Source: Allobosea sp.
GTDB taxonomy: Bacteria; Pseudomonadota; Alphaproteobacteria; Rhizobiales; Beijerinckiaceae
Direction: 5' to 3'
DNA: 64,000 nucleotides
NCBI RefSeq assembly: GCF_017308075.1
Contig: NZ_JAFKFX010000025.1
Span: 124,001 to 188,000, forward strand
Within the stretch, counting starts at the first letter, position 1. Every line of letters starts with the position of its first letter. Shown piece after piece: positions 1-9,539 of the stretch. Under the pieces are notes generated by a model. The model was not told where the DNA came from, did not search any database, and saw nothing but the letters and a program-made list of their open reading frames with translations. The position numbers and the translations under genes were made by a program.

Positions 1-179
1 ACCGCCAGGCCTGCTTCGTCGAGAGCGGCGTCTTCGACGTCACCATCGATGGTGAGACCAGCCGACTTTCCGCCGGCGACAGCTTCTTCGTGCCGGCGAA
101 CCTCGTCCATGGCGTCGTCGCCATCGAGGCCGGGCAGCTCGTCGATTCCTTCACGCCGATGCGGGAGGAATTTCTCTAG
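1..179 (+). CDS. KdgF-like cupin protein, C-terminal fragment
   Basis: Partial gene: the 5' part lies before the window and the reading frame (third frame) ends at TAG 177-179, leaving about 58 residues. They carry the second cupin motif, G-D-x-F-F-V-P followed by a His four residues on, and end in VDSFTPMREEFL. That ending is typical of KdgF-like cupins, which linearise ketouronates in uronate catabolism (family knowledge). The TRAP transporter and sugar-acid oxidoreductase just downstream on the same strand agree with a role in uronate use. Other small cupins cannot be excluded from this fragment. Confidence 0.6.
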   Translation, partial: RQACFVESGVFDVTIDGETSRLSAGDSFFVPANLVHGVVAIEAGQLVDSFTPMREEFL

Positions 180-271
180 ACATCGCCGCGCCGGCCCTCT
201 GCGGCCATGGCGCTCGCCACGGGCAAAAACGACCGGAAAATCCGGCAGGTTTCAACGGGAGGGACTTCAAC

Positions 272-1255
272 ATGATCACGAGACGGTATTTCGCCGCGCT
301 TGCGGGCGCGGCCTTCATCACCAGCTTCAGCCTGTCGGCTCAGGCACAGAACGTCACCCTGCGCTCCACCGACATCCATCCGACAGATTACCCGACGGTC
401 GAGGCCGTCCGCCACATGGGCAAGCTGCTCGACGAGCGCACCCAGGGCCGTATCAAGATCAACGTCTTCCACTCGGCCCAGCTCGGCCAGGAGAAGGACA
501 CGATCGACCAGACGCGTTTCGGCGTCATCGACATGAACCGCATCAACATGGCGCCGTTCAACAATCTGATCCCGGCGACCAATGTGCCTTCGCTGCCCTT
601 CATCTTCCGTTCGGTCGACCATATGCGGAAGGTGATGGACGGGCCGATCGGCGACAATCTCCTGAAGGATTTCGAGAAGCACGACCTGATCGGCCTCGCC
701 TTCTACGATTCCGGCTCGCGCTCCTTCTATAATTCCAAGAAGGCGATCAACACGCCCGCCGACATGAAGGGCATGAAGATCCGCGTCCAGCAGTCGGACA
801 TGTTCGTCGCGCTCGTCTCGGCGCTCGGCGCCAATGCGACGCCGATGCCCTTCGGCGAGGTCTATTCGGCGCTCCAGACCGGCGTCATCGACGGCGCCGA
901 GAACAACTGGCCGTCCTATGAATCGACCCGGCATTTCGAGGTCTCGAAATTCTATTCGCAGACCGAGCACTCGCTCTCGCCGGAGGTGCTGGTGATGTCG
1001 AAGAAGAGCTTCGACAAGTTCAACGCCGCCGACCAGGCGCTGATCAAGACGGCCGCCAAGGAATCCGTCGCCAAGATGCGCGAGCTCTGGGACGCTCGCG
1101 AAAAGGCTTCCGAAGCCAAGGTCAAGGCCGGCGGCGCCCAGGTGAACAGCGTCGAGAAGCAGCCCTTCATCGACGCGATGAAGCCGGTCTACGACAAGTT
1201 CGTCACCGATCCCAAGCTCAAGGACATGGTCGCCGCGATCCAGGCGGTGAAGTGA
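272..1255 (+). CDS. dctP: TRAP transporter substrate-binding protein, DctP family
   Basis: Periplasmic solute-binding component of a tripartite ATP-independent transporter, 327 aa, the usual size. Residues 1-26 form an export signal with TRRYF near the start, which could be Tat-type, and a cleavage-like AQA. The DctP signature is present: MKIR with Arg171, which in the family pairs with the ligand carboxylate, followed by PFGEVYSALQTGVIDGAENN (about 193-212). The start is supported by GGGAGGG 10 bases upstream. It is followed by the small and large TRAP permeases and a mannitol dehydrogenase-type enzyme, so the ligand is probably a sugar acid (inference). A hairpin with a T-run follows the stop. 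Confidence 0.93.
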   Translation: MITRRYFAALAGAAFITSFSLSAQAQNVTLRSTDIHPTDYPTVEAVRHMGKLLDERTQGRIKINVFHSAQLGQEKDTIDQTRFGVIDMNRINMAPFNNLIPATNVPSLPFIFRSVDHMRKVMDGPIGDNLLKDFEKHDLIGLAFYDSGSRSFYNSKKAINTPADMKGMKIRVQQSDMFVALVSALGANATPMPFGEVYSALQTGVIDGAENNWPSYESTRHFEVSKFYSQTEHSLSPEVLVMSKKSFDKFNAADQALIKTAAKESVAKMRELWDAREKASEAKVKAGGAQVNSVEKQPFIDAMKPVYDKFVTDPKLKDMVAAIQAVK

Positions 1256-1264
1256 GCTGAATGG

Positions 1265-1295
1265 CGGGGCGGCCTCCGGGCTGCCCCGTTTTTTT
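1265..1295 (+). terminator. hairpin plus T-run between dctP and dctQ
   Basis: CGGGGC at 1265-1270 pairs with GCCCCG at 1283-1288 and is followed by seven T. This is a classical intrinsic terminator inside the TRAP operon. Partial read-through would give more binding protein than permease (inference). Confidence 0.75.
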
Positions 1296-1387
1296 ATCGA
1301 GGAGGCCCCCATCCCGAGACGTCGCTTCGCGGCTCCTGAGAATGCGGGCTGAGCATAAGCAATCGGCAGACATCATCTGGACATCCC

Positions 1388-1921
1388 ATGCACGCCTTCA
1401 CCGCGCTTCTGACGCGCCTCGGCGCCAAGCTCAGCCTGTACTCGCTCGTCGCCGCCGGCACCGGCCTCGTCCTGATGACGGCCATGGTCGCCTGGGGGGT
1501 GTTCGGCCGCTACGTCCTCAACGACACGCCGATCTGGGTCGAGGCCGGCTCGCTCTTCCTGATGTCCTGGTTCATCCTGCTCGGCGCCGCCGTCGGCGTG
1601 CGCGAGAGCGACCATCTCGGCTTCGAGGTCGGGCTGATCATGTCGCCGCCACCCATGCGGGCCGCGCTGATCCTGATCGGCGAGGGGCTGGTCTGCGCCT
1701 TCGGCCTCGCCATGCTGGTCTACGGCACCCAGCTCGCCATGGGCACCTGGAGCGACCGCATGCCGATCATCGGCATCTCGCGCGGCTGGGACTATGTCCC
1801 GATCGCCGCGGGTGGCGCCCTGATCGCCCTGTTCGCACTCGAGAAGATGCTGCTCTTCGTCACAGGCCTGAAGCAGGCCCCGCTCGGCTTCGGCCATTTC
1901 GGCTCCGAGCAGGAGGTCTGA
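1388..1921 (+). CDS. dctQ: TRAP transporter small permease, DctQ family
   Basis: Small membrane subunit of the TRAP transporter, 177 aa, with four hydrophobic segments (about 18-40, 50-70, 90-112 and 135-158). WVEAGSLFLMSWFILLGAA in the first half is characteristic of DctQ. It lies 133 bases after dctP, beyond the terminator hairpin, and three bases before dctM, so it is probably co-translated with the large permease. No strong Shine-Dalgarno is seen at the ATG, so the start is moderately sure. The family associates with DctM in the inner membrane for Na+-driven uptake. Confidence 0.9.
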   Translation: MHAFTALLTRLGAKLSLYSLVAAGTGLVLMTAMVAWGVFGRYVLNDTPIWVEAGSLFLMSWFILLGAAVGVRESDHLGFEVGLIMSPPPMRAALILIGEGLVCAFGLAMLVYGTQLAMGTWSDRMPIIGISRGWDYVPIAAGGALIALFALEKMLLFVTGLKQAPLGFGHFGSEQEV

Positions 1922-1924
1922 GCC

Positions 1925-3205
1925 ATGGAACTCTGGGTTCTGTTCGGCTCCTTCTCGCTGCTGCTGCTGATCGGCGTGCCCGTCGCCTTCTGCCTCGGCA
2001 TCGCCTCGGTCGCGACCGTCGTCTATATGGGCCTGCCGCCGGTCGTCGTCTTCCAGCAGATGAATTCCGGCATGAACGCCTTCGCCATGATGGCGATCCC
2101 GTTCTTCATCTATGCCGGCGATCTGATGATCCGCGGCGGCATCGCCGAGCGCCTGATCCAGATGGCGGCGAGCCTGGTCGGCCACCTGCGCGGCGGCCTC
2201 GGCCAGGTCAATGTCGTGACCTGCACGCTCTTCGGCGGCATTTCCGGCTCGGCCGTCGCCGACGCCTCGGCGGTCGGCGGGCTGATGATCCCGCAGATGA
2301 AGAAGCGCGGCTACGATGCCGACTACGCCGTCAACGTCACCGCCAACGCGGCGATCATCGCGCTCCTGATCCCGCCTTCGCACAACATGATCATCTATTC
2401 GCTGGCGGCGGGTGGCAATCTCTCGATCGCCGACCTCTTCACCGCCGGCATCGTGCCCGGCCTGATGCTCTGCAGCGCGCTGATGGTCGCGGCCTGGGCT
2501 GTGGCGGTGAGGCGCGGCTACCCGCGCGAGGCCTTTCCGGGCTTCGCCGCTGTCGGCCGCTATGTCGTCGTCGCCACGCCCGGCATCCTCCTGATCGGCA
2601 TCATCTTCGGCGGCGTCCGCTCCGGCGTCTTCACCGCGACGGAATCCTCCTGCGTCGCGGTGGTCTACGCCATCCTCGTCACCATCCTGGTTTATCGGCA
2701 ACTGACCTGGACCGCCTTCGTCGAGGCGACGCTCGGCGCCGTCCGCACCACGGCAATGGTGCTCCTGGTCATCGGCGCCGCCGGCTCGTTCGGCTGGCTG
2801 ATGGCCTTCCTGCAGGTGCCGCAGGCGACGATCGCGGCGATGAAGGCGGTCTCCGACAACCCGCTCACCATCCTGCTGATGATCAACTTGATCCTTCTGG
2901 TGCTCGGCACCTTCATGGACATGGCGCCGATGATCATCATCTGCACGCCGATCTTCCTGCCGGTGGTCAAGGCCTTCGGCGTCGACCCGATCCATTTCGG
3001 CGTGATCCTGATTCTCAACGCCGGCATCGGCTTGAACACCCCGCCAGTCGGCTCGGTACAATTCGTCGCCTGCGCCATCGGGCGCATCTCGATCGGCGAA
3101 TCCATGCGCACGATCTGGCCCTTCTACGGCGCCTCGGTTGCCGTGCTCCTGCTCGTGACCTATGTGCCGGGCTTCTCCCTCTGGCTGCCGAGGCTGTTCC
3201 ATTGA
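1925..3205 (+). CDS. dctM: TRAP transporter large permease, DctM family
   Basis: Channel-forming subunit, 426 aa with about 12 membrane segments, the usual DctM length. Typical DctM stretches are visible: FGGISGSAVADASAVGGLMIP in the first third, and the closing GIGLNTPPVGSVQFVAC region. AGGAGG stands just before the dctQ stop and sets this ATG. The stop TGA overlaps the TTG start of the next gene, so uptake and first oxidation appear to be translationally coupled. The substrate cannot be read from the sequence; context favours a hexuronate or aldonate. Confidence 0.93.
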   Translation: MELWVLFGSFSLLLLIGVPVAFCLGIASVATVVYMGLPPVVVFQQMNSGMNAFAMMAIPFFIYAGDLMIRGGIAERLIQMAASLVGHLRGGLGQVNVVTCTLFGGISGSAVADASAVGGLMIPQMKKRGYDADYAVNVTANAAIIALLIPPSHNMIIYSLAAGGNLSIADLFTAGIVPGLMLCSALMVAAWAVAVRRGYPREAFPGFAAVGRYVVVATPGILLIGIIFGGVRSGVFTATESSCVAVVYAILVTILVYRQLTWTAFVEATLGAVRTTAMVLLVIGAAGSFGWLMAFLQVPQATIAAMKAVSDNPLTILLMINLILLVLGTFMDMAPMIIICTPIFLPVVKAFGVDPIHFGVILILNAGIGLNTPPVGSVQFVACAIGRISIGESMRTIWPFYGASVAVLLLVTYVPGFSLWLPRLFH

Positions 3206-4671
3206 CCCGCCTGTCTTCCGCCACGCTCGCCGCCCTGCCTGCCACCGTCCGACGGCCCGGCTATGATCGCGCTGCGCTCACACCCGGCATCGTCCATCTC
3301 GGGCTCGGCGCCTTCGCCCGTGCCCATCTCTGCGAATTCACCGACGATGCGCTGGAGACCGAATTCGGCGCCTGGGGCATCACCGGCGCCAGCCTGCAAA
3401 GGCCCGACCAGCGCGACCGGCTGAAACCCCAGGACGGGCTCTACACCTTCCTGAAGCGGGCCCCTGCCGGGCCTGAGCTGCGCGTCATCGGCTCGGTCCT
3501 CGACGTCCTGGTCGCGCCCGAGAGCCCGCAGGCGCTGGTGGCGAAGCTCGCCGCGCCGGAGACCAGAATCGTCTCGCTCACCGTCACCGAAAAGGGCTAT
3601 TGCCACGATCCGGCAACCGGCAGGCTCAGGGCCGACCATCCTGACATCGTCCGCGACCTCGCCGATCCCGGCGCGCCGCGCTCGGCCATCGGCCTGATCG
3701 TCGCCGGCCTCGCCGCCCGCAAGGCCGCCGGCCTTGGCCCGTTCACCGCGCTCTGTTGCGACAACCTGCCCGCCAACGGCCATGTCCTGGCCGGCCTCGT
3801 CCGCGATTTCGCTGCGCTGCACGACGACAAGCTCGCGGCCTGGATCGAGGCCAATGGCGCCTTTCCCTCGACCATGGTCGACCGGATCGTGCCGGCGACC
3901 ACCGAGGCCGATATCGCCGAGGTGGTGCGCCTCCTCGGTCAGGATGATGCCGCCCCGGTGATCGGCGAGCCCTTCCGGCAATGGGCGATCGAGGACCGCT
4001 TCGTCGCCGGAAGGCCGCGCTGGGACGCGGTCGGTGCCCAGATGGTTTCCGAGGTCGCGCCCTTCGAGTTCATGAAGCTGCGCATGCTCAATGGCGCCCA
4101 TTCGAGCCTCGCCTATCTCGGCTATCTCGCCGGCCATGAGACGGTCGCCGATGCCAGTCGCGATCCGGTCTTCGCGCGCTTCCTGCAGGGGCTCTGGAGC
4201 GAAATCATCCCGACCGTGCCGGCCCCGCAGGGCGTCGACCTCAAGGCCTATGCCGGCGACCTCCTCGCCCGCTTCCAGAATCCGGCGATCCGTCACCGCA
4301 CCTGGCAGATCGCCATGGACGGCTCGCAGAAGCTGCCGCAGCGCCTGCTCGGCACCATCCGCGAGCGCTTGAAGGCCGGTGCGCCGATCGATCACCTCGC
4401 GCTCGGCGTCGCCGCCTGGATGGCCTATGTCGCCGGCACCGACGAGAAGGGCGCCGCGATCGACGTGCGCGACCCGCTCGCCGCCGAGTTCGCGACGCGC
4501 GCCAAGGCGGTCGGCCGCAATGCCGCGGCACTGAGCGAAGCCCTGCTCGGCCTCGGCGCGATCTTCGGCGACGACCTGCCGCGCGAGCAGCGCTTCACGC
4601 AGGCCGTGGCGGGGCATCTCGGCAACCTGTTCCAGAAGGGTGCGAAGGCGACGGCGGCGACGCTGGGATGA
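3202..4671 (+). CDS. uxuB: mannitol dehydrogenase family oxidoreductase, fructuronate reductase-like
   Basis: NAD(P)-dependent polyol/sugar-acid dehydrogenase, 489 aa, full family length. The N-terminal Rossmann region begins PGIVHLGLGAFARAH. PSTMVDRIVPATT and KLRMLNGAHSSLAYLG give the family's catalytic Lys, Asn and His (K-x4-N-x2-H). The TTG start overlaps the dctM stop (TTGA), and the frame has no nearer ATG. Known family members reduce fructuronate or tagaturonate or oxidise mannitol. With a KdgF-like cupin and TRAP uptake, a D-mannonate/fructuronate step is favoured, but exact specificity is inference and the symbol is tentative. Confidence 0.75.
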   Translation: MTRLSSATLAALPATVRRPGYDRAALTPGIVHLGLGAFARAHLCEFTDDALETEFGAWGITGASLQRPDQRDRLKPQDGLYTFLKRAPAGPELRVIGSVLDVLVAPESPQALVAKLAAPETRIVSLTVTEKGYCHDPATGRLRADHPDIVRDLADPGAPRSAIGLIVAGLAARKAAGLGPFTALCCDNLPANGHVLAGLVRDFAALHDDKLAAWIEANGAFPSTMVDRIVPATTEADIAEVVRLLGQDDAAPVIGEPFRQWAIEDRFVAGRPRWDAVGAQMVSEVAPFEFMKLRMLNGAHSSLAYLGYLAGHETVADASRDPVFARFLQGLWSEIIPTVPAPQGVDLKAYAGDLLARFQNPAIRHRTWQIAMDGSQKLPQRLLGTIRERLKAGAPIDHLALGVAAWMAYVAGTDEKGAAIDVRDPLAAEFATRAKAVGRNAAALSEALLGLGAIFGDDLPREQRFTQAVAGHLGNLFQKGAKATAATLG

Positions 4672-4703
4672 ACGCTCGACGCTGCCGAGCCGAGCTCGGG
4701 GAA

Positions 4704-4841
4704 CCCTCTCCTGTAAGGAGAGGGCAGGGTGAGGTGTTGGCGGCAAGACCAGTTGCGTGAGCGCTGACCGCGGCTGCGTTGCGGCGAGCGTTTTCTCTCC
4801 CGAACACCTCACCCCTACCCCTCTCCTTACAGGAGAGGGGA
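4704..4841. repeat. inverted pair of palindromic repeats
   Basis: CCTCTCCTGTAAGGAGAGG lies inside 4704-4724, and the same unit in opposite orientation lies at 4818-4840. Flanking GGTGAGGTG and CACCTCACC extend the match. Each copy is itself a hairpin, and the two face each other about 95 bases apart. This looks like a dispersed extragenic palindrome, and it may also end transcription of the sugar-acid operon. Apart from the pair, the gap from 4672 to 4898 shows nothing recognisable. Confidence 0.75.
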
Positions 4842-4898
4842 TCCCGCGCCCTTTATGACGGCAACTGCCCCTTGATCCCCGCCCCGGCCTGGCGCCAG

Positions 4899-5768
4899 AT
4901 GCGGGCGATGATCGCCCGCATCACCAAAACCTTCGCCGGCAGCGCCCTCGCCGCCCTGCTGCTCCTGCCCGCGGGCGGAGCGATCGCCCAGGCGCAGCCG
5001 ACTCCCAGCTATGTCGTGCCGAACTTCTGGGATCCGAATGTCCGGCTCGAGCGGCCCGATCCCGGCCCACCGCGGGTCATCCGCTTCCTGACGGACGACG
5101 ACTTCCCGCCGATGCATTTCGCGACGCCGGAGGGCGGCGTCACCGGCTTCTCGGTCGAGCTCGCCCGCGCCGTCTGCGAGAAGCTCGCCATGAGCTGTAC
5201 GATCCAGGCGCGGCGCTTCGACACCCTGCTCGACTCGCTCGCCGAGGGCCGCGGCGACGTGCTCGCCGCGGCGATCCCGATCACCCGCGAATTGCGCGAG
5301 CGCTTTGCGGCGAGCCATCTCTATCATCGCTCGCCGGCCCGTTTCGTCACGACGCGCGGCAATGCGCGCGCGGATCTCGATCTCGCCGCTCTGCAGGGCA
5401 AGCGCGTCGCCGTGATCGCAGGCACGGCCCACCAGGCCTTCCTCGAGCGCGTCGCTCCCTTCGTCCAACGCCGCGAGGTTTCCGACATGCTGGCGGCGCT
5501 GACCCTGCTGCGCAGCGGCGACGCCGAATATGTCTTCGGCGACGGTTTCGGCTTGGCCCTCGCCCTCGCCGGCCGCGGCGGCAACGAGCTCGCCTTCGCC
5601 GGCGGCCCCTATCTGGAGTCGCGCTATTTCGGCGAAGGCGTCAGCTTCCTCCTGCGCAAGGACGAGCTGCCGTTGAAGCGCGCCATCGACTATGCGCTGC
5701 AATCGCTCTGGGACGACGGCACCTATGCGCGCCTGTTCATCCGCTTCTTCCCGGTGAGCCCCTATTGA
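4899..5768 (+). CDS. amino-acid ABC-type substrate-binding protein (SBP_bac_3)
   Basis: Type 2 periplasmic binding protein, 289 aa from this ATG. A longer reading from 4779 runs through the palindromic repeat and is unlikely. A signal peptide spans about residues 1-31 and ends AIAQ. The body has the family opening IRFLTDDDFPPMHF, then GGVTGFSVELARAVCEKLAMSC, and later LQGKRVAVIAGTAHQAFL and YVFGDG. No permease or ATPase gene adjoins it, so it is either an orphan that shares a remote transporter or a sensor-type protein. It converges on the M20 amidohydrolase with directly abutting stop codons. The ligand is unknown. Confidence 0.8.
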   Translation: MRAMIARITKTFAGSALAALLLLPAGGAIAQAQPTPSYVVPNFWDPNVRLERPDPGPPRVIRFLTDDDFPPMHFATPEGGVTGFSVELARAVCEKLAMSCTIQARRFDTLLDSLAEGRGDVLAAAIPITRELRERFAASHLYHRSPARFVTTRGNARADLDLAALQGKRVAVIAGTAHQAFLERVAPFVQRREVSDMLAALTLLRSGDAEYVFGDGFGLALALAGRGGNELAFAGGPYLESRYFGEGVSFLLRKDELPLKRAIDYALQSLWDDGTYARLFIRFFPVSPY

Positions 5769-6938
5769 TCAGCCCGGCGAGGCGTTGCTCAGCGCGCCCT
5801 CCAGCGCCTGGCGGGCCACCGCCGCCATCCAGCCCGCCGTCGCCGGCAGGATCGCGTCGTTGAAATCATAGCGCTCATTGTGCAGTTCGCCGCCATCCCG
5901 CGCCGGACCGTTGCCGATCCAGACATAGGCGCCCGGCCGATCCCGCGTCAGCATCGGAAAATCCTCCGAGGCCGTGCTCGGCGGCAGGTCGCGCCTGACC
6001 GCGAGGCCGAGGCTCCTGGCGGCCGAAACCGCGAGCTCCTCCTCGATCTCGCTGTTGACGGTCGGCGCCCCCATCGCGGTGAGCAGCACCTCTGCCCGCA
6101 TCTCGAAGGTCTCGGCGATGCCCTCGCTGATCTGCCTGATCCGGTCCATCACGCGCTCGCGCACCGACAGCCGATAGGTGCGGAACGTCCCCGAGAGCGT
6201 GACGCGGTCCGGAATCTGGTTAGGCGCCGTGCCGCCATGGATCGCCCCGACCGAGACGACGGCACTGTCGATCGGCTCGACATTGCGGGAGACGATGGTC
6301 TGCAAGGCGACGATCAGATAGCCGGCGGCGACGATCGGATCACGGGTCAGGTCGGGCTTGGCGCCATGCCCGGCCGTGCCATGCAGGGTGATCTCGAACC
6401 GCCCGGGATCGGCCATCACCGGCCCGCGATGAACCTGCACCGTGCCGGCTTCCAGCCCCGGCCAGTTGTGGAAGCCGAAGACACGCTCCATCGGGAAGCG
6501 CTCCAACAGCCCGTCGGCGATCATCGCCCTCGCGCCGGCGCCGTTCTCCTCGGAAGGCTGGAAGATCAGCTGGACCGTGCCGCTCCAGCTCTCGTCGCGC
6601 AAAAGGAGCGCCGCCGCTCCCAGCAGCGACACGGTGTGGCCGTCATGGCCGCAGGCATGCATCACCCCGCTACGCTGCGACGCATAGGGGACTGCGTTCG
6701 CCTCCTTGATCGGCAAGGCGTCGATATCGGCGCGCAGGCCGACGCTGCGATCCGAGTTGCCGCGCTTCAGCGTCGCGACCACGCCATGGCCGCCGATATT
6801 GGCGGTGAAGGGCACGCCGAGTTCCCGGAGCTTCTCCTGGATGAAGGCGCTGGTCTTCTCCTCCTGCATCGACAATTCCGGATTGGCGTGCAGATGCTGG
6901 CGCCAGGCGGTGAGTTCGTCGTGCAGATCGCGGTCCAA
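5769..6938 (-). CDS. M20 family amidohydrolase (hippurate hydrolase-like)
   Basis: Metal-dependent amidohydrolase, 389 aa, hydrolysing an N-acyl or N-carbamoyl amino acid type bond in the cytoplasm. Motifs in order: [14 protein letters not shown] near the N-terminus, [19 protein letters not shown] (metal ligands), [15 protein letters not shown] with the catalytic Glu, and a C-terminal TASEDFP. The start is TTG at 6936-6938. AAGGA lies seven bases upstream on the minus strand, and no in-frame ATG is near, which decides the start. It is divergent from lysS. The natural substrate cannot be inferred; indole-acetyl and hippurate amidases share this layout. Confidence 0.85.
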   Translation of the reverse strand: MDRDLHDELTAWRQHLHANPELSMQEEKTSAFIQEKLRELGVPFTANIGGHGVVATLKRGNSDRSVGLRADIDALPIKEANAVPYASQRSGVMHACGHDGHTVSLLGAAALLLRDESWSGTVQLIFQPSEENGAGARAMIADGLLERFPMERVFGFHNWPGLEAGTVQVHRGPVMADPGRFEITLHGTAGHGAKPDLTRDPIVAAGYLIVALQTIVSRNVEPIDSAVVSVGAIHGGTAPNQIPDRVTLSGTFRTYRLSVRERVMDRIRQISEGIAETFEMRAEVLLTAMGAPTVNSEIEEELAVSAARSLGLAVRRDLPPSTASEDFPMLTRDRPGAYVWIGNGPARDGGELHNERYDFNDAILPATAGWMAAVARQALEGALSNASPG

Positions 6939-7102
6939 CGCAGCATCCTTTCAGGCATGGGCGGCCACAGCCTATACCCCTGCCAAGCTCCGGCAAGGCG
7001 TCCTTGCGGGGGCTGGCGAGGCGCGACAGCGCATTGACGTCGCCCACGCATATCTGCGAAACCGCCCGCTCCCCTGCCGCATTTGCGAGGATCCCAGGCC
7101 AA

Positions 7103-8815
7103 ATGTCCGTTTTCGAACCCGCGCTGATCGAAGCCGCCCGCGTCTCGGCCGCCTGGCCGTTCGAGGAAGCGAAGAAGCTCGTCGCGCGGCTGCAGAAATC
7201 GGGCAAGAAGGAGGTTCTGTTCGAGACCGGCTATGGCCCGTCGGGCCTGCCCCATATCGGCACCTTCGGCGAGGTCGCGCGCACCTCCATGGTCCGCCAC
7301 GCCTTTCGTGTGCTGACCGACGACGCCATCCCGTCCCGGCTGATCGCCTTCTCGGACGATATGGACGGCCTGCGCAAGGTTCCCGACAACGTCCCGAACA
7401 AGGAGCTGCTGGCACAGCATCTCGGCAAGCCGCTGACCGAGGTGCCCGATCCCTTCGGCACGCATGACTCCTTCGGCCGGCACAATAATGCCCGCCTCTG
7501 CGCCTTCCTCGACCAGTTCGGCTTCGACTACGAGTTCAAGTCCTCGACCGACGCCTATCGCGCCGGCGAGTTCGACGCGACCCTGCTGAAGATGCTCGCC
7601 CGCTTCGACAAGATCATGGCGATCATGCTGGCGACGCTGCGCGAGGAGCGCGCCGCGACCTATTCGCCCTTCCTGCCGATCCACCCGAAGACCCGGATCG
7701 TCATGCAGGTGCCGATCGAGGCGCGCGATGTCGAGGCCGGCACCATCACCTGGAGCGACCCCGCGACCGGCGAGCGCTTCACCACCCCGGTCACCGGCGG
7801 CCATGCCAAGCTGCAATGGAAGCCGGACTGGGCGATGCGCTGGGTCGCGCTCGGCGTCGACTACGAGATGGCCGGCAAGGACCTGATCGACTCCGTCAAG
7901 GTCTCCTCTCAGATCGCCCGCGCCCTCGACGGCACGCCGCCGGAGGGCTTCAACTACGAGCTCTTCCTGGACGAGCAGGGCCAGAAGATCTCGAAGTCGA
8001 AGGGCAACGGCCTGACTATCGAGGAATGGCTCGCTTACGGCTCGCCGGAAAGCCTGGCGCTGTTCATGTATGCGCGGCCGCGCGAGGCCAAGAAGCTGCA
8101 TTTCGACGTGATCCCGCGGGCGGTCGACGAATATCTGCAGTTCCTCGGCGGTTATGAGCGTCAGGACTGGAAGAACCGGCTCGGCAACCCGGCCTGGCAC
8201 ATCCATGCCGGCAATCCGCCCGCGCCCGAGCTGGTGGCGCAGGCCGGTTCGGGCGAGAACGCCACCCGCACGCAGATCAGCTTCGGCCTGCTGCTCAACC
8301 TCGTCGCCGTCGCCAATTCCGAGGACAAGGCGGTGCTCTGGGCATTCCTGCAGCGCTATGCGCCGGATGTCTCGGCGCAGACCCATCCGCGCCTCGATGC
8401 GCTGGTCGGCTATGCGATCGCCTATTTCCGCGACTTCGTGAAGCCGGCCAAGCACTACCGGCCGGCGGACGAGGTCGAGCGCCAGGCCTTTTCGGCACTG
8501 GCCGACGCGCTCGCAGCCCTGCCGGACGGGGCTTCCGCCGAGACCGTGCAGGACACCGCCCTGGACATCGCCCGCGCCATCCCGCGCTACCAGAACTTCC
8601 AGGCCAAGAGCGCGACGCCCGAGCGCCCCGCCGTCACCGGCGAATGGTGGAAGGCGATCTATCAGGTGCTGTTCGGCGAGGAGCAGGGCCCGCGCTTCGG
8701 CTCCTTCGCGGCGATCTACGGGCTCGAGAACACCCGCAAGCTGATCGCCCAGGCGCTCGCCGGCGATCTCCTGCGCGAGCATGAGGACTTCGTCGCGGCC
8801 CGCAAAGCGGGCTGA
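7103..8815 (+). CDS. lysS: lysyl-tRNA synthetase, class I
   Basis: Charges tRNA-Lys with lysine; 570 aa. This is the archaeal-type class I enzyme that many alphaproteobacteria use in place of class II LysRS (established). The HIGH-like motif is PSGLPHIGT (46-54) and the KMSKS loop is KISKSKGNG near residue 295. The start was chosen at ATSV-less ATG 7103 because [20 protein letters not shown] is the typical beginning; the upstream extension to 7004 has no family character. It has its own promoter region, opposite the amidohydrolase. A nitroreductase gene follows after 23 bases. Confidence 0.95.
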   Translation: MSVFEPALIEAARVSAAWPFEEAKKLVARLQKSGKKEVLFETGYGPSGLPHIGTFGEVARTSMVRHAFRVLTDDAIPSRLIAFSDDMDGLRKVPDNVPNKELLAQHLGKPLTEVPDPFGTHDSFGRHNNARLCAFLDQFGFDYEFKSSTDAYRAGEFDATLLKMLARFDKIMAIMLATLREERAATYSPFLPIHPKTRIVMQVPIEARDVEAGTITWSDPATGERFTTPVTGGHAKLQWKPDWAMRWVALGVDYEMAGKDLIDSVKVSSQIARALDGTPPEGFNYELFLDEQGQKISKSKGNGLTIEEWLAYGSPESLALFMYARPREAKKLHFDVIPRAVDEYLQFLGGYERQDWKNRLGNPAWHIHAGNPPAPELVAQAGSGENATRTQISFGLLLNLVAVANSEDKAVLWAFLQRYAPDVSAQTHPRLDALVGYAIAYFRDFVKPAKHYRPADEVERQAFSALADALAALPDGASAETVQDTALDIARAIPRYQNFQAKSATPERPAVTGEWWKAIYQVLFGEEQGPRFGSFAAIYGLENTRKLIAQALAGDLLREHEDFVAARKAG

Positions 8816-8838
8816 GGATCGGAAGTCGAGGACCCTGC

Positions 8839-9519
8839 ATGACCGACGCTGCGACTGTCGAACGCGCCATCGAGAGCCGCCGCGCCATCCGCGCCTTCCT
8901 GCCCGATCCGGTCGATCCGACGCTGGTCCGCCGCCTGCTCGAGCTGGCGGCCTGCTCGCCGAGCGGCACCAACATGCAGCCCTGGCGGGTGCGTGTGCTC
9001 GGCCCGCAAGCGCGCGCCCGGCTGGAACAGGGACTGATCGCGGGGCTGGATTCCCCCGATCTGCCGATCGAGGAAGAATACCGCTACTACCCGCAGACCT
9101 TCCGCGAGCCCTATCTGTCGCGCCGGCGCAAGGTCGGCTGGGACCTCTACTCGCTGCTCGGCGTGGTGCGCGGCGACCATGAAGGCATGAAGCGCCAAAC
9201 CCAGGCCAATCTGCGCTTCTTCGGGGCGCCGGTGGCGCTGATGGTGACGATCGACCGCGACCTGGAGATCGGCTCCTGGCTCGATCTCGGCATGTTCGTG
9301 CAGACCTTCCTGATCGCGGCGCAGGCGCATGGCCTCGATTCCTGCCCGCAGGCGATCTTCGCGCGCTTCCACCCTGTGGTGCGGCGTGAACTCGCGATCC
9401 CCGAGAGCGAGGTCGTGGTCTGCGGTATCGCCCTGGGCAAGGCAGACCCCGACGCCCCCGCCAACCGGCTGGTGCCGGAGCGCGAACCGGTCGAAGGCTT
9501 TACCAGCTGGCTGGGCTGA
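8839..9519 (+). CDS. nitroreductase family protein
   Basis: FMN-dependent NAD(P)H oxidoreductase, 226 aa. The N-terminal VERAIESRRAIRAFLPDPVD holds the SRRxxR phosphate-binding pattern. It is followed by LELAACSPSGTNMQPWRVRVL (split here only for reading), the standard flavin-binding opening of the family, and later LDLGMFVQTFLIAAQAHGLDSCPQ. It lies 23 bases after lysS on the same strand and converges on cysteine dioxygenase. Members reduce nitro groups, quinones or enones, and the substrate here is unknown. Confidence 0.9.
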   Translation: MTDAATVERAIESRRAIRAFLPDPVDPTLVRRLLELAACSPSGTNMQPWRVRVLGPQARARLEQGLIAGLDSPDLPIEEEYRYYPQTFREPYLSRRRKVGWDLYSLLGVVRGDHEGMKRQTQANLRFFGAPVALMVTIDRDLEIGSWLDLGMFVQTFLIAAQAHGLDSCPQAIFARFHPVVRRELAIPESEVVVCGIALGKADPDAPANRLVPEREPVEGFTSWLG

Positions 9520-9539
9520 CCCTCGGCGCCGGCGGCCCC

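Noticed and set aside
1373-3202. 609-residue minus-strand open frame opposite the TRAP genes
   Set aside because: Antisense shadow of high-GC coding sequence. The plus strand carries clear DctQ and DctM families, and the minus frame is Asp/Arg/His-rich without any fold-like pattern.
4779-4898. Forty-codon N-terminal extension of the solute-binding protein
   Set aside because: It is read from the palindromic repeat, and the signal peptide starts at 4899.
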